Positions 1-6,758 of a DNA stretch of 20,733 nt are shown piece after piece. Each line of letters starts with the position of its first letter. Positions within the stretch are counted from its first letter, which is position 1. The position numbers were made by a program, and so were the translations under genes. The DNA lies in contig JAGGWT010000033.1 in NCBI GenBank assembly GCA_021163455.1, forward strand, positions 1 to 20,733, in the 5' to 3' direction. Source of the DNA: Thermoplasmata archaeon (GTDB lineage Archaea > Thermoplasmatota > E2 > DHVEG-1 > B18-G2). The notes under the pieces are model-generated. The model was not told where the DNA came from. It saw only the letters and a program-made list of their open reading frames with translations, and made no database searches.

Positions 1-624
1 GGTTTGAAAGAACTCTATCTGGTAAAACCGTGCGCTATTGATGATAACGCCTACATGATGGCTGTTCATGCAGGGGATATCCTGGATAAAGCGAAAGTTT
101 TTGATGATTTTGAAGATGCCCTGAGAGCGGTGGATTTATCCATTGCAACCACATCTATCATAGAGGAGCATCGTAAAGCCTGTCTGAGGAAAGCTTTCAC
201 ACTGAAAGAGGTTGTTGAAGAAATATCCGATTTTAACGGAAAGGTGGGTCTGTTTTTCGGGAGGGAGGACTACGGGCTTTACAATGAAGAGATCAAAAGG
301 TGCGATATCTTGGTAACCATACCCACAAGCGAGGAGTACCCTTCGCTCAATCTATCTCATGCTGTCTGTATATGCTTGTATGAGCTGTTTTCTCAGGGAT
401 TTGACAGAAGAATAAAGGATAGAAACATAGGCACAAGAGAGAAGGAAAAAATGATGGAATTTCTCATAGAACTGCTGAATCTGATAAATTATCCGGAGCA
501 CAAGATGGAAAAGGCGGAGATAACCCTCAGAAGAATTCTCGGGAAAGCAAAACTCACGGAACTGGAATATCACACCCTCATGGGGATTCTCAGAGAGACA
601 ATAGACAGGTTGAACTCTAGATAG
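1..624 (+). CDS. trmJ: tRNA (cytidine/uridine-2'-O) methyltransferase, TrmJ type (5' partial)
   Basis: SPOUT-class (SpoU/TrmH superfamily) RNA ribose 2'-O-methyltransferase; the archaeal TrmJ group methylates position 32 of tRNAs with S-adenosylmethionine. The visible part carries the SPOUT motif II core GLFFGREDYGLYNEEI (about residues 82-97) followed by CDILVTIPT and motif III YPSLNLSHAV, the knot that binds the cofactor. The C-terminal roughly 70 residues form the helical extension typical of TrmJ. The reading frame is open to the window edge and lacks the first strand (normally an x-x-VLVEP-x-x-x-GN-x-G-x-x-AR stretch), so about 20-30 residues lie upstream; the TTG at position 4 is not the true start. 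The stop overlaps the stop of the convergent gene at 617 by 8 bases. Family assignment is strong; choosing TrmJ over another SpoU member is inference. Confidence 0.85.
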   Translation, partial: GLKELYLVKPCAIDDNAYMMAVHAGDILDKAKVFDDFEDALRAVDLSIATTSIIEEHRKACLRKAFTLKEVVEEISDFNGKVGLFFGREDYGLYNEEIKRCDILVTIPTSEEYPSLNLSHAVCICLYELFSQGFDRRIKDRNIGTREKEKMMEFLIELLNLINYPEHKMEKAEITLRRILGKAKLTELEYHTLMGILRETIDRLNSR

Positions 625-841
625 TCTCTATGGAGAACAGAACTTTTGTGCCTTTGAGTACAGAGTGTATCTTATCAGCGAACCATACAAGTTCTTCGAG
701 CCTGACATCTTTGTTTCCCCAGTCATAGACAAAATCGTAATTTCCGGATGTCGCTTTGAAGCCCAGATTCATCAGCTGATTTTTTACCTCCGAAGGTAAT
801 GCCCCTTCGCTGTTGAAGTAAATCTTCAGGTACGTTTTCAT
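617..841 (-). CDS. small conserved archaeal protein, function unknown
   Basis: A 74-residue protein beginning MKTYLKIYFNSEG and containing the stretch GNYDFVYDWGNKDV. From memory it resembles a small family of unknown function in Euryarchaeota; I cannot name a domain. It is mixed alpha/beta in look, with no signal peptide, membrane segment or cysteine. I chose the ATG at 841 rather than the TTG one codon earlier, because a TATA-like element (ATTTAATAC on the minus strand, 863-871) is centred about 26 bases upstream, which predicts leaderless initiation at that ATG. It lies 36 bases after the M50 protease gene on the same strand, so it may be read both from its own promoter and from the upstream genes. 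The 3' end overlaps the trmJ stop by 8 bases, tail to tail. Confidence 0.7.
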   Translation of the reverse strand: MKTYLKIYFNSEGALPSEVKNQLMNLGFKATSGNYDFVYDWGNKDVRLEELVWFADKIHSVLKGTKVLFSIETI

Positions 842-862
842 CAAGGATGGATTATCATAAGA

Positions 863-871
863 GTATTAAAT
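863..871 (-). promoter_or_regulatory. TATA-like element for the small conserved protein
   Basis: Minus-strand ATTTAATAC is centred about 26 bases before the ATG at 841. That is the usual spacing from an archaeal TATA box to a transcription start, so the transcript would start at or next to the AUG. No Shine-Dalgarno sequence precedes this ATG, which agrees. Confidence 0.45.
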
Positions 872-880
872 GATTACGAT

Positions 881-1996
881 TCAGCTGGAGATATAAACCG
901 GGTATGGCGAGAAGCACAGGATTAAAATAATCATGGCGACAGCAAACAGAATCTTTCTTTTTGTGTCAACCTTTGATATATCGTTGAGTGGAGGAGGATG
1001 ACCGACTCCAAACAGGAGAGCTATGATAAGTGCAAATGCGAACCATCCTGTAAACAGGAGAGTAATTACTGCTATCCATCCGATATGTTTCTGTTTATCG
1101 CCAAGTACAGCCCTGGCTATATGCCCGCCGTCAAGCTGCCCTATGGGCAAGAGATTCACAGACGTAATAACAAGACCAACCCATCCCGCAAATGCTGCGG
1201 GATGTAGTATGATGGTATATTGATATGTTGATATATTCAATATCAATCTGGTCAGAATATCGAACAGTAAAAAACTTCCGAGAACGATCTTTCCGCTTGC
1301 ACTTTCTTTTGGAACAATTTCCGAGTTCATTATACCGTATATGACTATTGGTATAGCGACCATGAATCCAGCGATGGGACCCGAAAAACCAATGTCAAAG
1401 AGAGCCTTCCTATTGTGAATTGGTTCCCGGCTTGATATGAGAGCTCCAAAAGTTCCTATGTTGAAACCAAAGATCGGGGGCACAGGTATAAAGAAAGGAA
1501 GAGAAGTTTTTATGTTGTGTTTTCTGGAAGCGAAGTAATGTGCCATTTCATGTACACCAAGTATTGTGAGCAGGGGTAGAGAGAACTGAATAAAACCATT
1601 CAGCAAATTCTCAAACTTCATTATCTCTTCGATTGCACCTGCCTCCAGAAGAGACATCTTATCAGACATGAGGAGAGAACCGGTAAGTGTGGTGGTTATA
1701 AGCGTTGCTATTAAAAGTGCAAGATTTACAGCAGTCGATGTTCTCTTCCTTTTCACCTTTGCTGGGAAGATATACAGGACATACTCGCCGCCCTCCTTCC
1801 TTATGAGTGGTATGAAATTGTACCTGGAGAGATTCTCTCTGAGGAGGTCAAACTTGTATTCGATATCCTCTTCTCCATCGATATTACAGAAAAATATCAA
1901 TCCATCCTCTTCCACTCTACTGTCATAAAATGGAAAGTATCTTTCAACTTCCGACTTTATTCTTTCTATCGTATATTCTTCAATTCTATCCATCAT
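881..1996 (-). CDS. site-2-protease-like M50 intramembrane zinc metalloprotease
   Basis: A 371-residue polytopic membrane protein of peptidase family M50. Residues 1-85 are soluble and charged, followed by about six to eight hydrophobic segments. The zinc site is visible: HEMAH (H149, E150, H153) inside a hydrophobic helix, and the third-ligand motif NLLPIGQLDGGH (281-292, D289). The soluble N-terminal domain, the separate early membrane segment and the absence of a PDZ domain recall the EGY-like M50 group of archaea, cyanobacteria and plants rather than RseP. The expected activity is cleavage of membrane-embedded substrates; the substrate cannot be inferred. The ATG overlaps the pyrG stop as ATGA, so translation is probably coupled to CTP synthase. 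A second ATG follows at once (1993), so the exact start is uncertain by one codon. Confidence 0.88.
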   Translation of the reverse strand: MMDRIEEYTIERIKSEVERYFPFYDSRVEEDGLIFFCNIDGEEDIEYKFDLLRENLSRYNFIPLIRKEGGEYVLYIFPAKVKRKRTSTAVNLALLIATLITTTLTGSLLMSDKMSLLEAGAIEEIMKFENLLNGFIQFSLPLLTILGVHEMAHYFASRKHNIKTSLPFFIPVPPIFGFNIGTFGALISSREPIHNRKALFDIGFSGPIAGFMVAIPIVIYGIMNSEIVPKESASGKIVLGSFLLFDILTRLILNISTYQYTIILHPAAFAGWVGLVITSVNLLPIGQLDGGHIARAVLGDKQKHIGWIAVITLLFTGWFAFALIIALLFGVGHPPPLNDISKVDTKRKILFAVAMIILILCFSPYPVYISS

Positions 1997-3621
1997 AGCA
2001 ATCTCTTTGCAGCTTTTATCAGTCCATCGAACGGCGGCGATGGTTTCATGGGTCTTGATTTGAATTCTGGATGGGCCTGTGTTGCAACGAAGAATCGATG
2101 ACCCGGTATCTCCAAAAATTCCATTAATCTTCCATCTGGTGATTTTCCGGAAAATACCATACCGTGCCTTTCCAGAATCTCAACATAATCTGGATTTACC
2201 TCATATCGGTGCCTGTGTCTCTCATACACGATATCCTTTCCGTAAAGTCGGTGAACGAGTGTCCCCTTTTTCAGGCATGCCGGATATGCGCCCAGCCGCA
2301 TGGTGGCGCCATACCTGGATTCCCTGATTATCTTCACCTGTTCAGGCAGATATGTTATAACGGGATGAGGCGTATTCTCGTTTATCTCCGTGGAATTTGC
2401 CCCCTCGAGACCACACACATTCCTTGCAAACTCAACGACAGCAAGCTGCATGCCAAGGCAGAGACCCAGAAAGGGTATGTTATTTTCTCTGCAGTATTTT
2501 ATCGCAAGTATTTTTCCTTCTATACCGCTCAAACCGAAACCTCCAGGTACTATAACACCATCCAGTTTATCGAGTATTCTGAGATTATCTTCGTTTCTCT
2601 CAAAATCCTTTGAATCTATCCATTCTATCTCTGGTTTAAATCCATTTTTCCAGGATGCGTGCTTGACAGCTTCTATGACAGATATATACGAATCAAACAA
2701 TTTGAAAGAGCCAATATCAAAATACTTTCCAACAATACCTATCCTTACCTCCTCCTTAAGAGATCTCACTCCATCTATGAAATCTTTCCACTCTCTGTAC
2801 CTCTTCCCCTTTTTCTTTCCCTCTATCCCGAGTTTTTTCAGGATCTTCTTCGACAGGTTCTGCTCTTCAAAAAGCAGAGGAACCGCATATATGTTGTCTA
2901 TATCAGGGTCAGCTATGACATCTTCCTCGTGAACGTTACAGAATAGGGCTATCTTTTCCTTTCTTACATCATCTATTGGTTGCTCAGATCTTGCTATGAT
3001 GAAATCCGGCTGTATACCTATCTCTCTCAGCAATTTTACAGAATGCTGGGTTGGTTTGGTCTTCTGTTCACCAAGTGTTGGTATAGAAGGTACATAAGTA
3101 ACATGAACAAACAGTACATTTTCGCCTTCCAGCTTCATCTGTCTTACAGCTTCGAGAAAGAGAATATTCTCATAATCTCCAACCGTTCCCCCTATCTCCA
3201 CAAGTACAAAATCCACACCTTCCTTTGCAACTTTCTTTATCCTTGATTTAATCTCATCTGTTACATGGGGAATGGGCTGGACAGTTTTTCCAAGGTATTT
3301 TCCCTGCCTCTCTTTCTGTATAACAGCATAGTATACCTGACCAGTGGTGATATTGTGGTCCTTTGGAATGTTTTTATCGAGAAATCTCTCATAATGTCCA
3401 AGGTCTTGGTCTATCTCTCCACCATCCTCTGTCACCCACACTTCGCCATGCTCCGTCGGTCTGAGGGTACCTGCATCATAATTTATGTAGGGGTCTATCT
3501 TTACCGCTGTAATATCGAATCCATAGAACTGGAGTATCTTACCTATGGATGCGGTGGTTATACCTTTGCCTAAGCCGGATATCACTCCACCTGTAACAAC
3601 TATATAGTTCACCATCTCCAT
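1993..3621 (-). CDS. pyrG: CTP synthase (glutamine-hydrolysing)
   Basis: Converts UTP, ATP and glutamine to CTP, the last step of pyrimidine nucleotide synthesis, in the cytoplasm. The N-terminal synthetase domain starts with YIVVTGGVISGLGKGI, with the P-loop GLGKG, then DPYINYDAGTLRP and EHGEVWVTEDGGE. The C-terminal class I glutaminase domain has the oxyanion loop PGGFG, the nucleophile in FLGLCLGMQ (Cys about 388) and the HPE of the triad near 517-519. Length (542 residues) is normal. Three starts are possible: TTG 3624, ATG 3621 and ATG 3615. I prefer 3621 because a TATA-like ATTTAAAC (3650-3657, minus) is centred about 30 bases upstream and no properly spaced Shine-Dalgarno is present. 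It is followed with a 4-base overlap by the M50 protease and preceded 49 bases upstream by the radical SAM gene on the same strand. Confidence 0.97.
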   Translation of the reverse strand: MEMVNYIVVTGGVISGLGKGITTASIGKILQFYGFDITAVKIDPYINYDAGTLRPTEHGEVWVTEDGGEIDQDLGHYERFLDKNIPKDHNITTGQVYYAVIQKERQGKYLGKTVQPIPHVTDEIKSRIKKVAKEGVDFVLVEIGGTVGDYENILFLEAVRQMKLEGENVLFVHVTYVPSIPTLGEQKTKPTQHSVKLLREIGIQPDFIIARSEQPIDDVRKEKIALFCNVHEEDVIADPDIDNIYAVPLLFEEQNLSKKILKKLGIEGKKKGKRYREWKDFIDGVRSLKEEVRIGIVGKYFDIGSFKLFDSYISVIEAVKHASWKNGFKPEIEWIDSKDFERNEDNLRILDKLDGVIVPGGFGLSGIEGKILAIKYCRENNIPFLGLCLGMQLAVVEFARNVCGLEGANSTEINENTPHPVITYLPEQVKIIRESRYGATMRLGAYPACLKKGTLVHRLYGKDIVYERHRHRYEVNPDYVEILERHGMVFSGKSPDGRLMEFLEIPGHRFFVATQAHPEFKSRPMKPSPPFDGLIKAAKRLL

Positions 3622-3670
3622 CAACAGTAAGAACGAATAAGATTTTTTGTTTAAATTGTTTCTGGTTCTG

Positions 3671-4969
3671 TCAGAACCATTTCCATATTTTTTTAAAGGC
3701 AGTTTTTTGTGCCAGACTCCAGTAGGTTGAAGATAGGGATATGAAGGTGCCGTATCTGAGAGAAAGTATAAATCTGTTTATTATGCTCTTCCATGAAAAA
3801 ACCTCTTTAGCCACGTACGTCGCACCCTCTTTGAGCTCTTCTGGGGTCATATGTTTTGGAATAAATACAACATCCTTCATATTATATCTTGACCAGTCTT
3901 TAGTAATTATTCTATTTTCTTTCTCTAGTCTGGTGAAAAGAGGCGTACCTGGGAAAGGAGTGAGTATGTTAACTCCAGCAGAGTCGATGTCTATGTACTT
4001 CATAAGGTCTACGGACCTCTCGAATATATCTTTTTTGTCATCATCAAAACCGAAAACAAAAGAGCCGAGCACTGCTATGCCATGATCATGAATTCTCCTT
4101 ACGGCATCTTTATAATCTCTGACTGCGCTGGGCAACTTTTTCATTTTTTCCATAGAACCTTCCGAGAACGTCTCAAATCCTATTGAGAAAGCAAAAAACC
4201 CGGCATCACTTGCCAGCTTAAGAAATTCGTCATCGAAAGCAGCCTTAACATTTATAAAACCTGCAAATTTTTTATTCATATCCGCCAATTTTCTGAACAG
4301 TTTTTTTGAGTGAGATATGTTTATGCTCAGTGAAGGATCAACAAATATGACAATTCTCTGTTCCACTTTTTCCAGTTCTTTTACGATATTCTCCACAGGT
4401 CTAATTCTATACTTCCTGCCCCCGAGAGGAGAATTTGAAATGCTACAGAATTCACAGCCGTATGGGCAACCCCGGGATGCCTGGGCGGTGTAGACAAGTG
4501 TTTTCCGCTGGAAAGCTTCTATCCGCGGCTCTGGTATGAGTTCTCCTTCAACAAAATCTGACCTGTAAAAAGGCTTGAGGGAACCTTTTTCAAAATCCTT
4601 CAATAGTTGATTCCATCCTGACTCGGCTTCCCCTATAAAGACCGCATCAGCATGCTCTTTTGCTTCGTGAGGGAGAGCCGACGCATGCCATCCTCCTATG
4701 ACAACAGGAATTCCCCTTTTTCTGAATTCATCTGCTATCCAGTAACCCCTGGGGGCATTCAATGTCCTGAAAGATATGCCAACAAGATCTACATCTTCAT
4801 TAAAACTCACTTTCTCAAAGGACTCGTCGACTATCTTCACAGAGTACTTTTCTGGGGTGACTGCTGCTATTTGTAGAAGAGTGAGAGGGGGCCAGTTGAA
4901 TGCGAGGAGCCCTCGTATGGAAAAGTTATCAGGTCTTATGAGGAGGATTTTTGGTCTACTGTCTGTCAT
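3671..4969 (-). CDS. B12-binding-domain radical SAM protein
   Basis: A 432-residue enzyme with an N-terminal Rossmann-like cobalamin-binding-type domain (residues about 1-140; landmarks KILLIRP, DLVGISF and IGGWHASALPHEA) and a radical SAM barrel with the iron-sulfur motif CPYGCEFC (C168, C172, C175). The rest of the barrel follows (IVIFVDPSLSI, a GFETFSEGS segment, FVFGFDDDKKDIF). The cobalamin base-off motif D-x-H-x-x-G is absent, as in much of this superfamily, so corrinoid use is uncertain. Members act as methylases, cyclases or oxygen-independent oxidases; the substrate cannot be told from this sequence or its neighbours. The ATG at 4969 opens the minus-strand cluster that continues into pyrG, divergent from the winged-helix gene. 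AT-rich elements at about 4980-4988 and 4995-5003 could supply the promoter. Confidence 0.9.
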   Translation of the reverse strand: MTDSRPKILLIRPDNFSIRGLLAFNWPPLTLLQIAAVTPEKYSVKIVDESFEKVSFNEDVDLVGISFRTLNAPRGYWIADEFRKRGIPVVIGGWHASALPHEAKEHADAVFIGEAESGWNQLLKDFEKGSLKPFYRSDFVEGELIPEPRIEAFQRKTLVYTAQASRGCPYGCEFCSISNSPLGGRKYRIRPVENIVKELEKVEQRIVIFVDPSLSINISHSKKLFRKLADMNKKFAGFINVKAAFDDEFLKLASDAGFFAFSIGFETFSEGSMEKMKKLPSAVRDYKDAVRRIHDHGIAVLGSFVFGFDDDKKDIFERSVDLMKYIDIDSAGVNILTPFPGTPLFTRLEKENRIITKDWSRYNMKDVVFIPKHMTPEELKEGATYVAKEVFSWKSIINRFILSLRYGTFISLSSTYWSLAQKTAFKKIWKWF

Positions 4970-5052
4970 ACTGGACTTGGTATATTTCCTGCAGTTTTTA
5001 TTAGTTTTTCTTGGTCACCGGTCTTGATCTCTGTATCAGGAAAACAGAAATC

Positions 5053-5060
5053 AATATAAA
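5053..5060 (+). promoter_or_regulatory. TATA-like box of the winged-helix gene
   Basis: The AATATAAA run at 5053-5060 is centred about 27 bases before the ATG at 5084. The spacing implies transcription starting at that ATG, and it means that the in-frame ATG at 5060 lies inside the promoter. Confidence 0.5.
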
Positions 5061-5083
5061 TGCTAACACGCATACAGGCACTG

Positions 5084-5407
5084 ATGAGAAGAGGAAGAGA
5101 AAAGGATATAGCCACACTTACATCTGTGATAGAGTCTGAGATCGACATCCTCAAAAGACATGTTGAGATACTCATGCTGGTTATAAAACACGAGCCCATA
5201 GGCATTATAAAGCTCTCGGAAATGACAGGCTATCCTCAACATACAATAAGATATTCTCTTCATGTTCTTGAGCAGGAGGGCGCAATAGAGCCATCACCCA
5301 GGGGTGCGGTAACAACAAAGAAGGTTAAAACAGTGATAGAAAATCTAAAAAAGTCACTCAGTAATATAAGTAATGAGATAGAAGGAATCATAGACAAACT
5401 CTCCTGA
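5084..5407 (+). CDS. small winged-helix DNA-binding protein
   Basis: A 107-residue protein with an N-terminal helix, a winged helix-turn-helix (IIKLSEMTGYPQHTIRYSLH as recognition region, then VLEQEGAIEPSPRGAVTT as the wing) and a C-terminal helical tail of about 35 residues that could dimerise. It resembles a family of small archaeal predicted regulators. An in-frame ATG lies at 5060, but the TATA-like box overlaps it and predicts a transcript beginning at 5084, so I take 5084 as a leaderless start. Its stop codon ends one base before tRNA-Phe. The divergent neighbour is the radical SAM gene, whose 5' region it could regulate; this is only positional inference. Confidence 0.8.
   Translation: MRRGREKDIATLTSVIESEIDILKRHVEILMLVIKHEPIGIIKLSEMTGYPQHTIRYSLHVLEQEGAIEPSPRGAVTTKKVKTVIENLKKSLSNISNEIEGIIDKLS
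5362..5369 (+). promoter_or_regulatory. possible internal TATA box for tRNA-Phe
   Basis: TAATATAA lies inside the 3' end of the winged-helix gene, centred about 43 bases before the tRNA. It would place a transcription start near 5392 with a leader of about 17 bases for 5' processing. Alternatively the tRNA is cotranscribed with the coding sequence. Confidence 0.3.
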
Positions 5408-5408
5408 T

Positions 5409-5482
5409 GCCTCGGTAACTCAGCCTGGGAGAGTGCACGGCTGAAGACCGTGAAGTCGAGGGTTCAAATCCCTCCCGAGGCA
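5409..5482 (+). tRNA. tRNA-Phe (GAA)
   Basis: A 74-base cloverleaf. The acceptor stem GCCTCGG/CCGAGGC has seven pairs. The D stem is ACTC/GAGT. The anticodon stem CACGG/CCGTG encloses the loop CTGAAGA with anticodon GAA. The T arm is GAGGG-TTCAAAT-CCCTC, and the discriminator base is A. CCA is not encoded (TCA follows the discriminator). No intron interrupts the anticodon loop. The gene begins one base after the winged-helix stop codon. Confidence 0.97.
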
Positions 5483-5502
5483 TCAAAACATTATTTCTAT
5501 CG

Positions 5503-5513
5503 TTTTTGTTTTT
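5503..5513 (+). terminator. T-rich terminator after tRNA-Phe
   Basis: TTTTTGTTTTT on the plus strand begins 20 bases after the tRNA 3' end. Archaeal RNA polymerase commonly terminates at such U-rich runs without needing a hairpin. Confidence 0.5.
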
Positions 5514-5567
5514 ATGAAAAATATTTGCTCCCCTGCAGATGATAGAAATGGTTGATATCCTGGGGTT

Positions 5568-5657
5568 TCAGACCCTCTTTTTAGCGATGAGAACGGGAGT
5601 TACCGGTATAAAGAAGGGTAGCAGCGGATGGGGGTATCGCTTTTGATCTACTGTCAT
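5568..5657 (-). CDS. possible 29-residue peptide downstream of the tRNA thiolase
   Basis: A 29-codon ORF whose ATG (5657) lies 13 bases after the stop of the TtuA-like gene on the same strand. It is preceded by a GAGAGAGGAG Shine-Dalgarno region with five bases between AGGAG and the ATG. The peptide starts MTVDQKRYPH, has a proline-rich hydrophobic centre (LLPFFIPVTPVLI) and ends KKRV. I recognise no family. The ribosome-binding site and operon position support translation, but so short an ORF can arise by chance. Confidence 0.35.
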   Translation of the reverse strand: MTVDQKRYPHPLLPFFIPVTPVLIAKKRV

Positions 5658-5670
5658 GAAAACTCCTCTC

Positions 5671-6504
5671 TCAATCCAGCATATCGAAATTTCCAAATAT
5701 CCTGCAGTATGCACACACCTCTCCTGATGTTGGCTCCCCGCATAGAGAGCATTCTCGAAGTTTTTCATCTTTCCTGAAAAGAGGAGAGATGTCGTTTATC
5801 GCAGATATCATCTGCTGTCTGAAATTCCTGTTCCATTTTTCTATATCGTAAAGTGTCCTGTACCAGTTCTCTCTTTTTCTATTGTAGCCACACTCCTTGG
5901 ATTTAAATCTGCAGATGTGTTTTTCTGTGAAAGGTATGCCCATCTCTTTGCAGAATCTCAAATCCTCCATGTTGCCTACATTGAAAAGAGGTCTTATTCT
6001 GGTGAGAAGTTTTGGATGTGTTGAATCAACCCTTGCCCTGAAGTTGGAAATCCATGAATAGTTTTTTCCAACGAGGTTCTTCAGAAAGAATACAATGAAA
6101 TCGTCCATGTTATGACCCGTAGCAACCTTATTTGCCCCTTTCTCTCTGGGCACTCTGTTCATCAAGTATCTTTTTGCTATACCACATACGCTGCATATTG
6201 GTCTGGAACCCCTGTAATCAAGAATATTGGGTGGCTCAACGGTTACAAGTTCAACACCGTTCATCTCTGCTTGCCTTTTTATAGGCTCTATCACCTCAGG
6301 CGAATCGTCCAGATTGATATAAAATCCTTTTATCTCACAATCTACTCCTTTCTCTTCAATAAATCTTTTCAAGACATAGAGACAGGATGCACTGTCCTTT
6401 CCACCACTCAGACAAACGAATATCCTGTCACCGTTCTCAACGAGTTTGTTTTTCTCTATAGTTCTGAATACCCTTCTGAGGTAGAGGTCGGTGAATCTGC
6501 CCAT
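5671..6504 (-). CDS. TtuA/NcsA-family tRNA 2-thiolation ATPase (PP-loop)
   Basis: A 277-residue N-type ATP pyrophosphatase of the TtcA/TtuA group, which adenylates a tRNA uridine and exchanges oxygen for sulfur. Visible features are the PP-loop SGGKDS (33-38), a CSVC pair (C104, C107) and GHNMDD (130-135), cysteines at 198 and 205, and a C-terminal zinc finger with CSLC (252-255) and CAYC (264-267). The first CxxC pair and one later cysteine would hold the catalytic iron-sulfur cluster in TtuA. The N-terminal zinc ribbon usual in TtuA is missing. The open frame extends 49 codons further upstream, but that segment is not protein-like. The ATG at 6504 has a TATA-like TATTAAATA centred 28 bases before it, so I use it as a leaderless start. 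Confidence 0.88.
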   Translation of the reverse strand: MGRFTDLYLRRVFRTIEKNKLVENGDRIFVCLSGGKDSASCLYVLKRFIEEKGVDCEIKGFYINLDDSPEVIEPIKRQAEMNGVELVTVEPPNILDYRGSRPICSVCGIAKRYLMNRVPREKGANKVATGHNMDDFIVFFLKNLVGKNYSWISNFRARVDSTHPKLLTRIRPLFNVGNMEDLRFCKEMGIPFTEKHICRFKSKECGYNRKRENWYRTLYDIEKWNRNFRQQMISAINDISPLFRKDEKLRECSLCGEPTSGEVCAYCRIFGNFDMLD

Positions 6505-6527
6505 ATATTTCGTAATACATGCAAAAC

Positions 6528-6536
6528 TATTTAATA
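6528..6536. promoter_or_regulatory. nearly symmetric TATA-like element between divergent genes
   Basis: TATTTAATA (plus) reads TATTAAATA on the other strand. It lies 28 bases before the thiolase ATG at 6504 (minus). On the plus strand it would place a transcript start at about 6559, just before the small ORF at 6597. One box could therefore serve both directions. Confidence 0.45.
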
Positions 6537-6556
6537 CACATCCTGTTACCCTACCT

Positions 6557-6573
6557 GAGAAGAACTTCTTCTC
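6557..6573. promoter_or_regulatory. 8-bp-arm palindrome, candidate operator
   Basis: GAGAAGAACTTCTTCTC has perfect 8-base arms around one central base. It sits at the predicted plus-strand transcription start (TATA centred at 6532), where a dimeric repressor would block initiation. The binding protein is unknown. As RNA it could also fold, but a one-base loop makes that unlikely without opening inner pairs. Confidence 0.4.
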
Positions 6574-6596
6574 ACAAACAAAAAGGAGGTGAAGTG

Positions 6597-6758
6597 ATGA
6601 GAAGCTTAGAGAAAGGCTTTGGAATACTGGAAGGTATGGACAGCGATGCACATAAAAGCGATGGAGCAGAACTCTGGACAGAGACAGGGCTCAAAGAAAC
6701 AAAGATTTCATCTACAATCCGAATGCCTCTTCCAGTAACTCAACAAATCTGCTTGTAA
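6597..6758 (+). CDS. possible 53-residue protein with perfect Shine-Dalgarno
   Basis: The ATG at 6597 is preceded by GGAGGTGA (6585-6592), a full match to the archaeal anti-Shine-Dalgarno, four bases away. The ORF has 53 codons. The first part (MRSLEKGFGILEGMDSD) is charged, and I recognise no family. Its last 47 bases overlap the 3' end of the convergent acyltransferase gene, so the C-terminus may not be under selection for this frame. A TATA-like element and a palindrome lie upstream. It could be a real small protein or the 5' remnant of a lost longer gene. Confidence 0.4.
   Translation: MRSLEKGFGILEGMDSDAHKSDGAELWTETGLKETKISSTIRMPLPVTQQICL

Noticed and set aside
2079..2932. Several plus-strand ORFs across pyrG
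   Set aside because: Antisense shadows of a clearly coding gene; no family features.
5493..5549. 9-base inverted repeat ATTTCTATC/GATAGAAAT after tRNA-Phe
   Set aside because: Arms are AT-rich and about 40 bases apart; too weak for a stable hairpin. Possible chance match near the T-rich terminator.
6505..6651. 49-codon upstream extension of the thiolase frame
   Set aside because: Low-complexity Ser/Leu/Phe content, overlaps the promoter, palindrome and small ORF on the other strand; a TATA-like box marks the start at 6504.
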